Assembly: GCF_963677575.1 (NCBI RefSeq)
Contig: NZ_OY782038.1
Coordinates: forward strand, 496,001-560,000
Source of the DNA: an uncultured Draconibacterium sp.
Lineage (GTDB): Bacteria; Bacteroidota; Bacteroidia; Bacteroidales; Prolixibacteraceae
Reading direction: 5' to 3'
Length of the DNA: 64,000 bases
A model generated the notes under the pieces. The model was not told the origin of the DNA and made no database searches. It saw nothing but the letters and a program-made list of their open reading frames with translations. Positions 51,869-61,834 of this stretch are shown in pieces. A program made the translations under genes and the position numbers. Position 1 is the stretch's first letter. Each line of letters begins with the position of its first letter.

Positions 51869-52744
51869 CTATTGTTTTGTTTTCAACGGATCAGCAGCCT
51901 CCTTAAAAAACTGCTCTTGCAATGCAGGAACAACCGTGTCGGCTTTCACCAGCTTAATCATTTCTACCAACTGGTCTACGGTATGATTAATCCACAATTC
52001 TCCGGCTTCGGCATTGGCATCCCAGGCCTCTCCCCCGTAATGATTCGGATAACTGGCATACCACCAAATTCCGGTGTAAACATATTTTAGCGCATTCATC
52101 CGATCCTGATCAACGCCCGATTGCTGTTTGGCACGGTCAACATGCACCACACTGGGTACTGTAGCCAACATTTCTGATGTTTCGCTGTTTCCGGCATGTT
52201 CATCAAACTGATCGTGACGTGTTAAAGCCTCAGCTTTTTCATCCACCTCCTTGCTTCCTTCGGGGCGAAACCAATACAAAGAATATCCGCGAGGTTCAGA
52301 AAGTTGCGCCATTCCAAAATAATTCAGAAAGGAATTGTTACCTCCATGTCCGTTTACAATTATTATTTTTTCAAAACCATTGCGGTGCAATTCGTCCAAC
52401 GTTTCCTGCAACACTTTCCAAATCAATTCCGGTGAATACGAAATAGTACCCGGTTGATGACGCGCTTCGTTAATCTGGCTAAAATAATACCACGGAAATA
52501 CCACCGTATATTCTTGTTCGGCTGCCCGAAGCGAATATTCTCTCGACATGTATAAATCCGTACCCAAAGGCAATTGTGGACCGTGCTTTTCCATTACACC
52601 AACTGGAATAATGCAGGTTTTCGAACTTTTTTCGACAGCTTTAACAAAATCAGGTGCGGTTAATTCTTCCAGGCGATACGGTAAATCCTGTGCATAAACA
52701 AACGAAGTGATGGCCAAAAGCAACAAGGTTGCAATTTTTTTCAT
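51869..52744 (-). CDS. Creatininase-family secreted hydrolase
   Basis: The 291-residue protein has a signal peptide (MKKIATLLLLAITSFVYAQ). The creatininase metal-binding motifs are clear: VGVMEKHGPQLPLGTDLYM, IIIVNGHGGNNSF and DEHAGNSETSEML. The family hydrolyses cyclic amides such as creatinine, or related C-N bonds in cofactor precursors. The export signal is unusual for the classic cytoplasmic enzymes and suggests a periplasmic substrate. Its substrate is not predicted. It is divergent from the glycoside cluster (91 bases). Confidence 0.9.
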   Translation of the reverse strand: MKKIATLLLLAITSFVYAQDLPYRLEELTAPDFVKAVEKSSKTCIIPVGVMEKHGPQLPLGTDLYMSREYSLRAAEQEYTVVFPWYYFSQINEARHQPGTISYSPELIWKVLQETLDELHRNGFEKIIIVNGHGGNNSFLNYFGMAQLSEPRGYSLYWFRPEGSKEVDEKAEALTRHDQFDEHAGNSETSEMLATVPSVVHVDRAKQQSGVDQDRMNALKYVYTGIWWYASYPNHYGGEAWDANAEAGELWINHTVDQLVEMIKLVKADTVVPALQEQFFKEAADPLKTKQ

Positions 52745-52835
52745 AGGTCTTAGGTTTTAGTTAATATTTCCATAAAAATAGATTCTTGGAAACATTTTAG
52801 CAACGATTTTCTATTTTTATCCATAAACTTACAAC

Positions 52836-54122
52836 ATGCCAGTAGTAATCGCACATAGTCATTTAAATCCCGGTGGTGTTACCCGCATCATCGAATCGCA
52901 AATCGACAGCCTCGAAGGAGAAGAGATAAAAGTTTTGGTGGGTGCCTGCCCCGATGCCAGTACTATAACATCAAAAAATGCAGAACTACATATTATTCCG
53001 GAATTGAACTATCTCGAGCGGCGGAAATACACCGATCAGGAGGCCATGGAAATGTTGCACAGAATACATGGTGAGATTCGTCAATACCTCACTCCCGATA
53101 CGGTATTGCATTTTCATAATCTCAATCTGGGTAAAAATCCGATTGTCACCTACGCGGTTTACCTGCTGGCAAAAGAAGGTGTTAAAGTGTTTAATCACGC
53201 TCACGATTTTGCTGAAGACCGCCCAAGTAATTATTCGTTTCTTGAAGAAATTATTTACGGTAATTTTTCGCAAAACCTTAACGAAGTGCTTTATCCAAAG
53301 TTGCCGAACTATCAGTTTGGCGTGCTTAATTCGTTTGATTTCGACCGATTAAAAGAGCTGGGCGTAACAGAAGACCGTATTGAGTGGTTGCCAAATCCGG
53401 TTACATTTAATGCATCGGATGACCTACCTGAAAAAGTAATTGCCAAGCAAGCTATTTGTGAGGAGCTGAATATAGATAGCAAAAAGCTGTTGGTGACTTA
53501 CCCGGTACGCGTTATTCAACGAAAAAATATTGGCGAATTTATTCTGCTGTCCATTTTATTCCGTCACCGGGCAAATTTTGCAGTAACACAACCTCCGCAA
53601 AATCCGGTTGAGATTGAAATGTACAACCAATGGATTAAATTTTGTAACGAGAATGAGATTGACATTGTGTTTGAAGCGGGCCAAAAAGTAAACTTCGAGA
53701 AACTTTTACGTGGAAGTGATTTCTGCGTTACCACCAGTTACAAAGAAGGTTTTGGAATGGTATACCTCGAACCCTGGTTACTGGATACACCCGTGGTTGG
53801 CCGCGACATCGATTTTATCACCCGCGATTTTAAAGACGATGGTTTTAGTTTCCCCACGCTCTATTACAAGTTGAATATTCCCGGAATTAAAACCGATTTT
53901 AAAGATCTGAACTTAAAAATGCAGATGGAGATCATTTCAGAAGTTTTAAGCGGAAAGATAGAAAAACAAAAACTATTTGAACAAAACCCCATACTAAACA
54001 CGTTATTTAGTGACGTAAAGTCGCACATAACAGAAAAAAACAAGATAATTATCAAAAACAACTATTCTTTACAGGGATATGGAATTAAACTTCAGAAACG
54101 ATATAAAAAAATGGTTGGATAG
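52836..54122 (+). CDS. GT-B glycosyltransferase, first gene of the glycoside cluster
   Basis: The 428-residue protein has GT-B architecture: an N-terminal Rossmann domain with GGVTRIIESQ (acceptor side) and a C-terminal donor domain with VTYPVRVIQRKNIGEFI and SYKEGFGMVYLEPWLLDTPVVG, the E-x7-E donor-sugar motif of GT4-like enzymes. It has no signal peptide. It overlaps the start of the HAD gene by 44 bases. In the cluster it is one of two GT-B enzymes, so it probably adds a second sugar to a glycoside core. The donor (UDP- or GDP-sugar) cannot be read from sequence. Confidence 0.87.
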   Translation: MPVVIAHSHLNPGGVTRIIESQIDSLEGEEIKVLVGACPDASTITSKNAELHIIPELNYLERRKYTDQEAMEMLHRIHGEIRQYLTPDTVLHFHNLNLGKNPIVTYAVYLLAKEGVKVFNHAHDFAEDRPSNYSFLEEIIYGNFSQNLNEVLYPKLPNYQFGVLNSFDFDRLKELGVTEDRIEWLPNPVTFNASDDLPEKVIAKQAICEELNIDSKKLLVTYPVRVIQRKNIGEFILLSILFRHRANFAVTQPPQNPVEIEMYNQWIKFCNENEIDIVFEAGQKVNFEKLLRGSDFCVTTSYKEGFGMVYLEPWLLDTPVVGRDIDFITRDFKDDGFSFPTLYYKLNIPGIKTDFKDLNLKMQMEIISEVLSGKIEKQKLFEQNPILNTLFSDVKSHITEKNKIIIKNNYSLQGYGIKLQKRYKKMVG

Positions 54123-54996
54123 TTCCGAGAAACTGCAACCCATTCCCACCACTTTTTGCCCCAATTTAAAAACCGATTCGAAAGAAAAGGTCAAGGCCGT
54201 TATTTTCGATATTTACGGGACTCTGCTTATTTCTTCGTCGGGCGATATCGATCAGGCTTCACTGAATAAAGACAATATGCGCGAAGCTATGGAAGCCGGC
54301 GGATTCGATTTATCGGGTTGCAAAGAAGAAACCTGCAGCTTTCTGCTCTATCAGCTACAAGAACAGGTTAAAAAGCAACACGAAGAGCTGAAAACAAAAG
54401 GCCATCCCTACCCCGATGTAGATATTTTCGAGGTGTGGAAAAACATGTTCGAAGCAGCCGAAAACAAAGGATTGATAAAACTGAGCGGCAACGAATCGTG
54501 GGCAGACACCATTATGGTTTTCGAACTGTTGAGTAACCGTGTTTACCCCATGCCGGGAATGAAGGATGTATTACTTGAAATTAAGAAACAAGGCTTGCCT
54601 ATTGGTATTGTTTCCAACGCGCAGTTCTATACGCCCATTATAATGAATTATTTTCTGACCGGTGAATTTTCAACCGATCAACATATCGATCTTTTTGAAG
54701 AAGATCTATCCGTTTACTCATATAAAGAACTGCGGGCAAAACCCGATACGGCCTTGTTCGACAAATTTATTCCGGTGCTCAACAGCAAATACAATATTGA
54801 GCCATCGGAAACAATATTTGTGGGCAACGACATGCTAAAAGATGTTTACACCGCCACAAAAGCAGGTTTACGAACTGTACTTTTTGCCGGCGACGAACGC
54901 TCTCTGCGCCTCCGTGAAGACGACGCGCGCGTAAAAGGGATGTTCCCCAATTTTATTATCAACGATTTACAACAACTTACGGAAATTATAGGATGA
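54079..54996 (+). CDS. HAD-family phosphatase-like hydrolase
   Basis: The 305-residue protein has HAD motif I as VIFDIYGTLL with nucleophile D44; the second motif-I residue is Tyr46 instead of Asp. Motif II SNAQ, motif III lysine in LRAKPDTALF and motif IV FVGNDMLKDVYTATKAG are in place. The DxYGT form occurs in haloacid-dehalogenase-type and some phosphatase members, so phosphatase activity is likely but not certain. It overlaps both neighbours (44 bases with the first GT, 4 bases ATGA with the second), so the three are translationally coupled. In the cluster a phosphatase would free a phospho-glycoside intermediate. Confidence 0.88.
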   Translation: MELNFRNDIKKWLDSSEKLQPIPTTFCPNLKTDSKEKVKAVIFDIYGTLLISSSGDIDQASLNKDNMREAMEAGGFDLSGCKEETCSFLLYQLQEQVKKQHEELKTKGHPYPDVDIFEVWKNMFEAAENKGLIKLSGNESWADTIMVFELLSNRVYPMPGMKDVLLEIKKQGLPIGIVSNAQFYTPIIMNYFLTGEFSTDQHIDLFEEDLSVYSYKELRAKPDTALFDKFIPVLNSKYNIEPSETIFVGNDMLKDVYTATKAGLRTVLFAGDERSLRLREDDARVKGMFPNFIINDLQQLTEIIG

Positions 54997-56444
54997 AGCT
55001 AAACGATTTAAGAATAGGAATTATCCACTCCCTAATTGGCAAAAATGATGGAGTTTCCATTGTTATCGACCAAACAGTTGAGGCCATGTCGGAGCATATG
55101 GGAATTAACATTGGTAACTTTTTCTTTTTGGCCGCCCACTCATCGCCGCGTTTTAATGCACAAACAAACGATGTGTTCTGGCACAAAAGCGAGGCACACA
55201 AAACCATTTTAAATAATTTCAATAATCCCGATACTGAGGGCTTGGATGAATTGATTCATGAAAATGCGCTGTATGCAAAAAAAGTAATTCAGGAGTGGGT
55301 TGACGAAAACGATATTGACCTGATTATTGCACACAACACCTCGCATCCGTATAATTTTGTAACAGCCGTTGGTTTAGGTTATTACATTGAAGAATTGCGT
55401 GCCGAAGGAATTATCTGGCCTAAACTGATGGTTTGGTGGCACGATTCGTATTTTGAGCGTGCTATTTTTTCGAATCCCAACGAGGTGATTCAGAAATATT
55501 TGAAATACCTGCCGGGAGTTACTTTTGTAAATTCGATTGCGTTTATTAATAAGCAACAAATCGATTTGGGGAAAAGGCTTTTTGAACAGTTGAACGCAAG
55601 CAAACTGGAGAAATTCTTTAAACTGCGAACAACAGTTGTTCCTAACACCTGCGAAATTCCGTGGGATTGGGAAGATATTGATCCTGAAACAGAAGAGTTA
55701 ATTTGCCCGGTACAAGACAATTACAATGATTCATTTATGAAGGACATCGGCCTTGTTCAGCAAGTTGAAAGCCGTGGTTTCACAATGGATGAAACAGTAA
55801 TTCTGTTGCAGCACACCCGCGTTGTTCCGCGAAAGAAAATCGAATTGGCTATTGATTTGGCATTTGAATTGGAAAAGAAATTCACCAAAAACCGGGAGAA
55901 AAAATGTGTTGCGGTTATTGTCAGTGGTCACTCGGGCGATGAACAAAACCAGTACCTGAACAATCTTTATGTGCATTACACAGAGCTTTGCAAGGCAAAT
56001 CCCGATAGCAATGTAGTACTGATTTTTGGCGAACACAACATCCTCTCGCACCGCGATATTATTGTGGACCGAAAGTTTTACAAATTTGCTGAAGTACCTT
56101 CTATTATAGCTGCCCATGGCGGAATTGGAACTTATTTCAGCGATGTAGAAGGTTTTGGTAACAACTTGCTGGAAATGATGTCGTACGGATTACCTGCGGT
56201 AATCAACAAATACGAAGTTTACAAAGAAGAAATTGAGCAATACGGTTTCGATCTTCCGGCAATTGATGGCGGTAGAGTAACAGAAGAACTGGTTGATTCG
56301 GCGTATAGACTTCTTACTGATATTCCGTACAGAAACAAAGTGGTAATGCACAATCTGCAGGTTTTAAAAGAAAAACTCGATCATAAAATAATTGCTGATA
56401 AGCTCGAACCGATTATCAAAAGTATGTACATGCGTGAGTTATAA
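54993..56444 (+). CDS. GT-B glycosyltransferase, third gene of the glycoside cluster
   Basis: The 483-residue protein has GT-B features: IGIIHSLIGKNDGVSIVIDQTVEAM in the N-domain, then LLQHTRVVPRKKIELAIDLAFEL and DVEGFGNNLLEMMSYGLPAVINKYEVYKEEI in the donor domain (E-x7-E form: EGFGNNLLEM). It is related in layout to the first GT but not close. It starts within the HAD stop codon (ATGA). A gap of 144 bases follows before the GT81-like gene, with an AT-rich spacer. Confidence 0.86.
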   Translation: MKLNDLRIGIIHSLIGKNDGVSIVIDQTVEAMSEHMGINIGNFFFLAAHSSPRFNAQTNDVFWHKSEAHKTILNNFNNPDTEGLDELIHENALYAKKVIQEWVDENDIDLIIAHNTSHPYNFVTAVGLGYYIEELRAEGIIWPKLMVWWHDSYFERAIFSNPNEVIQKYLKYLPGVTFVNSIAFINKQQIDLGKRLFEQLNASKLEKFFKLRTTVVPNTCEIPWDWEDIDPETEELICPVQDNYNDSFMKDIGLVQQVESRGFTMDETVILLQHTRVVPRKKIELAIDLAFELEKKFTKNREKKCVAVIVSGHSGDEQNQYLNNLYVHYTELCKANPDSNVVLIFGEHNILSHRDIIVDRKFYKFAEVPSIIAAHGGIGTYFSDVEGFGNNLLEMMSYGLPAVINKYEVYKEEIEQYGFDLPAIDGGRVTEELVDSAYRLLTDIPYRNKVVMHNLQVLKEKLDHKIIADKLEPIIKSMYMREL

Positions 56445-56588
56445 AACAATTGTTCATGTTAATTATGCTATAAAACGCATATTTTCAAAAGACATACTTG
56501 TCGTTTAAAACAACAATTTTTTTATATTTAGAATGTTGCCGGAAGGGCGACACAATCAACAGTTATTTGACAATTAAAATAGTAGAAA

Positions 56589-57806
56589 ATGGGTGATTTT
56601 TATCAGAATGGATTTGTAGCAACACTACATAATTTACGTGCCAGACCTTATGAGGAACTGGAACAAAAATTGGAAAAATTTAGTAAAAAACGTCCCATTG
56701 GATTAATCATTCCTTCCTTATATTCAGAACTTTCTCGCCAGGCATTAAAAGATATTGTTTCAGTTTTAAAAGATATCCCGTATGTTTCGGAGATTGTTAT
56801 CGGTTTAGACCGAGCCGACGATTATCAGTACAAAAATGCACTGGAATTTTTTGCCGAATTACCGCAGCATCATCGGGTGCTATGGAACGATGGACCACGC
56901 ATGCAGGAATTCAAAAAGAAACTTGCATCGAAAAATATTGTTACCAACGTTCCCGGAAAAGGCCGAAATGTTTGGTTTTGCTTTGGCTATATGATCGCCT
57001 CAGGACGATCGGAGGCAATTGCCCTTCATGATGCCGATATTGTTACTTACAACCGCGAAATGCTGGCACGATTGGTTTATCCTGTTGCTGATCCTACGTT
57101 CAACTTTAAATATTGTAAAGGTTTCTATTTCCGAACTGATGATGAAAAATTACACGGGCGTGCCGTACGATTGCTGGTTACTCCCCTTTTAAGAACGTTG
57201 AAAAAATTATTGGGTCATCATACCTACCTCGAATATCTCGATAGTTTCAGGTATCCGCTGGCAGGCGAATTTTCAATGCGTGCCGATGTAATTAAAACTA
57301 TACGGATACCTTACGACTGGGGACTTGAGATTGGTATTTTAAACGAGGTGGAACGTAACAACTCGTTCAACCGGATTTGTCAGGTTGAAATTGCCGACCG
57401 CTACGACCACAAACACCAAGACCTGTCAGCCGAAGATGCCGAAAAAGGACTATCGAAAATGAGTCGCGATGTTTCGCGTGCAATTTTTGGAAAACTGGCT
57501 TCTGATGGAATTACATTAAGCCCCGAGTTTTTCCGTACGCTAAAAGCTACCTATTATCGTATTGCGCTCGAATTTGTTGAATTATACAAAGCCGATGCAG
57601 CAATGAACGGCCTTTCGTACGATTTCCATAAAGAAGAGGAAGTAATCGATCTTTTTGTAAAGAACGTTTATCAGTCCGGTATTCAGTTCCTGGAAAATCC
57701 TGATAACGTGCCCAATATGCCAAGCTGGAAACGCGTACAAAGCGCTTTCCCCGACATATTAGAAGAGTTTCATGAGATAGTAGAAGCAGATAACAACATC
57801 CTTTAA
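56589..57806 (+). CDS. GT81 family glucosyl/mannosyl-3-phosphoglycerate-synthase-like enzyme
   Basis: The 405-residue GT-A protein begins with IGLIIPSLYSE and VSEIVIGLDRADD, then the metal-binding D148-x-D150 (LHDADIVTYN), KGRNVWFCFGYMIASG and FPLAGEFSMR-like YPLAGEFSMRADVIKTIRIPYDWGLEIGIL. This is the shape of glucosyl-3-phosphoglycerate synthase and related GT81 enzymes. They join NDP-glucose to 3-phosphoglycerate, the first step to glucosylglycerate, a stress solute. A HAD phosphatase gene lies upstream and a phosphorylase downstream, which fits synthesis and recycling. Acceptor identity is an inference; mannosyl transfer is an alternative. Confidence 0.88.
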   Translation: MGDFYQNGFVATLHNLRARPYEELEQKLEKFSKKRPIGLIIPSLYSELSRQALKDIVSVLKDIPYVSEIVIGLDRADDYQYKNALEFFAELPQHHRVLWNDGPRMQEFKKKLASKNIVTNVPGKGRNVWFCFGYMIASGRSEAIALHDADIVTYNREMLARLVYPVADPTFNFKYCKGFYFRTDDEKLHGRAVRLLVTPLLRTLKKLLGHHTYLEYLDSFRYPLAGEFSMRADVIKTIRIPYDWGLEIGILNEVERNNSFNRICQVEIADRYDHKHQDLSAEDAEKGLSKMSRDVSRAIFGKLASDGITLSPEFFRTLKATYYRIALEFVELYKADAAMNGLSYDFHKEEEVIDLFVKNVYQSGIQFLENPDNVPNMPSWKRVQSAFPDILEEFHEIVEADNNIL

Positions 57807-57819
57807 AAACCTGAGAAAT

Positions 57820-59499
57820 ATGATTAATCCCGATACTTCTTTCATAAAAAAAATTGAAAGTAGGCTGAAATTTATCTACAAAGAGAACTACGATAAATCG
57901 ATTCTTGCCGATCTGATCCATGTGATTTCATCGTACCGAATCAACTCTTCAAAAGGCCAGAAATGGGATGAAAAAGATGTGGTGTTAATCACGTATGGAG
58001 ACAGTATAAAAACAGATGATGAAGCTCCTTTGCAGACATTACGCGCTTTTTTAAACGAAAAGCTAAACGAACAATTAACGGTTGTTCATATTTTGCCATT
58101 TTTCCCGTACAGCAGCGACGATGGTTTCTCTGTGATCGATTTCAGAGAAGTGAATCCGGAGTTAGGCGACTGGCGCGATATTGAAGATTTGACAATTGAT
58201 TACGACCTGATGGCCGATTTGGTGATCAATCATGCTTCGAGCAGAAGCCAGTGGTTTAAGAACTTTTTAAAGCAACACGGAAAAGGGAAAGACTATTTTA
58301 TTACCGAAGATCCGAAAACAGACCTTTCGCAGGTTACACGTCCTCGAAGCACCCCACTTTTAACGCCGTACGAAACAGCAAATGGTGTCAAATACGTTTG
58401 GACGACTTTTAGTGCCGATCAGGTGGATTTGAATTTTTCCAATCCTGATCTGCTGGTTGAAATGATGGACATCCTGCTTGGTTACATCGACAAAGGTGCA
58501 CGTATTATTCGTCTTGATGCGATAGCATTTTTATGGAAAATAGTTGGTACAACCTGTTTGCATTTGCCGGAAACACACGAGGTGGTAAAATTGATGCGCG
58601 ATGTTGCCGAGTTTATCAATCCAGATACGATTATACTTACCGAAACCAATGTGCCCAACAAAGAAAATCTGAGCTATTTTGGCGATGGCGATGAAGCACA
58701 CATGGTTTACCAGTTTTGCCTCCCTCCCCTGTTGTTGCATGCTTTGCACACGGGGAATTCAAGTTATTTATCGATCTGGGCGAAAAGTTTGCCGCAACTT
58801 GATGGAGATAAAACATTCTTCAATTTTACGGCTTCGCACGACGGTATTGGTGTTCGTCCGCTGGAAGGACTTTTACCCGACGACGAGAAAAACACGTTAG
58901 TGGAAAATATGAAAGATTTTGGCGGTAGGATAAACTATAAATCCAACCCGGATGGCAGCCAAAGTCCTTATGAATTGAATATTACCTATTTTGATGCACT
59001 TAAAGGCACACACAAGGGCGAAGATCAATTGCAGGCCGACAGATTTCTGGCTTCGCAGATTTGTATGATGAGTTTGGCAGGTGTTCCGGCATTTTATATT
59101 CACAGCTTAACCGCCACTCCAAATTATTACGAGGGCGTTGAAAAAACACAACACAACCGTACTATAAATCGACGTAAATGGGAACTGGATGAGTTGCAAA
59201 ATGTACTAAGCAGTGACACACCACAGAAAAAAGTATTTGAATCATTGCAACAGCTTATTTTGCGTCGTAAAAAACAGGCAGCTTTCCATCCAAATGCCAG
59301 CCAGGAAATTCTGGATTTTGGAAATGATTTGTTTGGTCTGAAACGAAAAGCAGAAAATCAAACGATTTTGGTTATTATCAATCTTTGCGACAAAGAAAAA
59401 GAAGTAGAAATTCCGGAAGGTTTTACATTTGATTTGATTTCAGACTCAAAACTTAAATCAAATAAATTACAACCGTATCAGTGTTTGTGGTTGACATAG
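57820..59499 (+). CDS. GH13_18 glycoside phosphorylase (glucosylglycerate/sucrose phosphorylase type)
   Basis: The 559-residue GH13 enzyme has VHILPFFPYSSDDGFSVIDFREVNPELGDW, NHASSRSQWF, nucleophile D233 in RLDAIAFLWK, acid/base E275 in LTETNVP and the later ASHDGIGVRP. The SSDDGF and EVNPELGDWRDI segments are typical of subfamily 18 phosphorylases, which split alpha-glucosides with phosphate to give alpha-glucose-1-phosphate. Glucosylglycerate, glucosylglycerol and sucrose phosphorylases all belong here. Gene order next to the GT81 synthase favours glucosylglycerate. It starts 13 bases after that gene. Confidence 0.92.
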   Translation: MINPDTSFIKKIESRLKFIYKENYDKSILADLIHVISSYRINSSKGQKWDEKDVVLITYGDSIKTDDEAPLQTLRAFLNEKLNEQLTVVHILPFFPYSSDDGFSVIDFREVNPELGDWRDIEDLTIDYDLMADLVINHASSRSQWFKNFLKQHGKGKDYFITEDPKTDLSQVTRPRSTPLLTPYETANGVKYVWTTFSADQVDLNFSNPDLLVEMMDILLGYIDKGARIIRLDAIAFLWKIVGTTCLHLPETHEVVKLMRDVAEFINPDTIILTETNVPNKENLSYFGDGDEAHMVYQFCLPPLLLHALHTGNSSYLSIWAKSLPQLDGDKTFFNFTASHDGIGVRPLEGLLPDDEKNTLVENMKDFGGRINYKSNPDGSQSPYELNITYFDALKGTHKGEDQLQADRFLASQICMMSLAGVPAFYIHSLTATPNYYEGVEKTQHNRTINRRKWELDELQNVLSSDTPQKKVFESLQQLILRRKKQAAFHPNASQEILDFGNDLFGLKRKAENQTILVIINLCDKEKEVEIPEGFTFDLISDSKLKSNKLQPYQCLWLT

Positions 59500-59546
59500 A
59501 TCTTAACAGCCGATTATCGGCATAATGATAAAAAGATAAGGAAAAT

Positions 59547-59579
59547 AAAAACGGGCTTTAAATTTAAAGCCCGTTTTTT
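59547..59579. terminator. Bidirectional terminator after the glycoside cluster
   Basis: A 13-bp stem (59547-59559 with 59566-59578, AAAAACGGGCTTT against AAAGCCCGTTTTT) with A/T flanks on both sides ends the + strand cluster and the convergent - strand peptidase gene. Confidence 0.92.
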
Positions 59580-59598
59580 AATTTCGTTTTATATCCAA

Positions 59599-61287
59599 TT
59601 AACGATCGTTGTTGTCTTCCGTTTTAATCGTTGTTTTTTCCCAATCATCGCTGTTGGCAAACTTCCAGGTATTCAAAAATCCAACTTTGATAATGTTTTG
59701 CATTTTTTCCCAGTTAATTTTACTCAACTCATCCGATGGTTGATGATAATCAGGGTGCATTGCGGCCATAAAATAGAAAACAGGAATGTCTTCCTCAGCA
59801 AATGGAGCATGATCACTACCTCCACCCGGACGCTCCGACGGACGCAATTCAAGATCCAGATTAATATCGTAATCTTCAATATTCTTTTTAGTGGTTTCGC
59901 CAATAACAGTGTTTGCCTCGGTGTAAACCATGTGTGCCTGGTTACCTAAAGTGTCGCCTTCAGGATTTCGTGCAATCATATCATAATTCAAATTCAGCAC
60001 CACATTCATATCCTTTTCTTTAGCGTCGCGAACAAAATAGGTTGATCCAAACAAACCTTTCTCTTCGCCCGTCCACGCTGCGAACACAATCGATTTTTCA
60101 GGTTTTTTACCGGTTGCCATAAAAGCTTTGGCAATCTCCATAACACCAACTGTTCCCGAGGCGTTATCATCAGCTCCGTTGTAAATAAAGCCATCCTGTT
60201 TTCCAAGATGATCGTAGTGCCCGCCAACAACAATAAATTCGTCTTTGTTTTCGCCTTCAATATATCCAACTACATTTCGTGCGTTAACAACTTTTGAATT
60301 AACTGAAGTTTTAAAGGCTATCGATTTTCCGCTAAGAACTTTCGAAGCCGGTTCCAAATTGGTAGCTGCCTCCTCTTCAAATTTTTCAATGTCAACGCCT
60401 GTGCCCGATAAAATTTCGTTGGCAACACGCAACGACACAGTGAAAGTCGACAGGTTTCCACTAAATTCTTTACCCGGTAACGACATTCTGTTTCCGTAAT
60501 ACGGATTTGGCCTTTTATCGCTTTCGTTAAAACCACCGTTGTCTCTGTAAACATTGTTTTGCGCCCAGCCCATCATCGGGTTGGCATCCGGACTAATTCG
60601 GATTACCGCCAAAGCGCCGGCCTCCTGTAAATCCTGCATTTTATTACGCTCGAGGTAATAAGCTGCATAACGTCCTTCAGGTTTATACTTTTTATAAGCC
60701 ACAGAAGTCGTGTCTTTATGGCCCGGGTAACCCTGCAGGATCACAACAATTTTTCCTTCAACATCAATTTTTTTCAGATCGTCATAGGTTTTATCTTCAT
60801 CCGAGTAGCCATAACCTGCAAAAACCAGTGGCGCTTGAACTTTTTGTCCAACAGTACCTGTTTGCACATAAAAATCGGTTTGATAGGCAAAATCCATCGA
60901 ACTTTCGCTTCCCGGTTTGCTGGTAACTACCGAAAATACCTGCTCGTCGCCGGGTTCATATTCAATAAGGCCAAAATTCTGATAATAAGTATGGTACAGT
61001 TCAGGTTGTGCTCCGGCCATGCGTTCGCTTCGCGACGGCTGCGTGTAGGCTTCGTCGCCAAAGGGTTGAATTCCATAGGTTTGAAACATTGATGCAATGT
61101 AGTCAGCAGCCATATAAGCTCCTTTTGTTCCTACCGCGCGGCCTTCGGTCCAGTCGGATGCCAGAAACTCCAGTTGTCCTTTTATCGACTCCATTGAGAT
61201 TGCTTCCAGTCCTTTTTCAACCTCATTTTGGGCAAATACCAGATGCCCCGAAATAAACAGAATTAAGAGTAAAGAAATTTTTTTCAT
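59599..61287 (-). CDS. Secreted M28-family aminopeptidase
   Basis: Starting at MKKISLLLILFISGHLVFAQ (61287) gives 562 residues with a signal peptide; the frame is open 18 codons further. A PA-like insert (about 125-280) precedes the catalytic domain. Zinc ligands and catalytic motifs are GGHYDHLG, GADDNASGTVG, WTGEEKGLFGST, NLNYDMIARN and the final SDHAPF. M28 enzymes remove N-terminal residues from peptides or split C-terminal di-peptides; the specificity is unclear. It is transported to the periplasm or outside. Confidence 0.93.
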   Translation of the reverse strand: MKKISLLLILFISGHLVFAQNEVEKGLEAISMESIKGQLEFLASDWTEGRAVGTKGAYMAADYIASMFQTYGIQPFGDEAYTQPSRSERMAGAQPELYHTYYQNFGLIEYEPGDEQVFSVVTSKPGSESSMDFAYQTDFYVQTGTVGQKVQAPLVFAGYGYSDEDKTYDDLKKIDVEGKIVVILQGYPGHKDTTSVAYKKYKPEGRYAAYYLERNKMQDLQEAGALAVIRISPDANPMMGWAQNNVYRDNGGFNESDKRPNPYYGNRMSLPGKEFSGNLSTFTVSLRVANEILSGTGVDIEKFEEEAATNLEPASKVLSGKSIAFKTSVNSKVVNARNVVGYIEGENKDEFIVVGGHYDHLGKQDGFIYNGADDNASGTVGVMEIAKAFMATGKKPEKSIVFAAWTGEEKGLFGSTYFVRDAKEKDMNVVLNLNYDMIARNPEGDTLGNQAHMVYTEANTVIGETTKKNIEDYDINLDLELRPSERPGGGSDHAPFAEEDIPVFYFMAAMHPDYHQPSDELSKINWEKMQNIIKVGFLNTWKFANSDDWEKTTIKTEDNNDR

Positions 61288-61834
61288 GCGATTTAAATTG
61301 TTTTTATTAATGGTTTTATACAAAATTGGCTTTCTGAGCAATTATCTTCATTTGGATACTTTTTCAGATACACCGTTTTTTTTAGGATTACAGATAAAAT
61401 GCTTTTGCTATTTTGTTATATACAAATTAATAGGTAGAAAAACGGGCTAGAAATTACAGTTTTGCCACATTCTAATTTCATGCTTCTTTTGTCAATTATC
61501 AAATAAAACACATTGTTTTCAATCACAATAATCTCAAATTGATAAATTTATGACAATAATCATAACATTTCGTCAACACAATAATAACAAATAATTACTT
61601 TCATAAACTAAACATTTGTCATGTTTTGCGGAGTTGTACTTTGCAAGTGCATGCGCGTTAGATATGCTAATAGTGAACTTAAGACGCATCTTAACGATGC
61701 TAAATTTGATACAAGATTTGAATTTCCTGCGGATAAGGAAATGCAACAATAGTATAACATTTAATCGGCTTCAATCGTATTCTCCGATACAGATTTTTAT
61801 TTCGTATCAACTCAACTAACTTAAAATATCTGCC
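61288..61834. other. Gene-free region between divergent genes
   Basis: About 550 AT-rich bases. A short + strand frame at 61616-61819 has no family likeness and starts from a weak context. No exact -7 match, repeat or hairpin of note was seen. Confidence 0.4.

Noticed and set aside
61616..61819. Short + strand frame before the unknown protein at 61835
   Set aside because: No motif, weak start, and located in AT-rich intergenic DNA.
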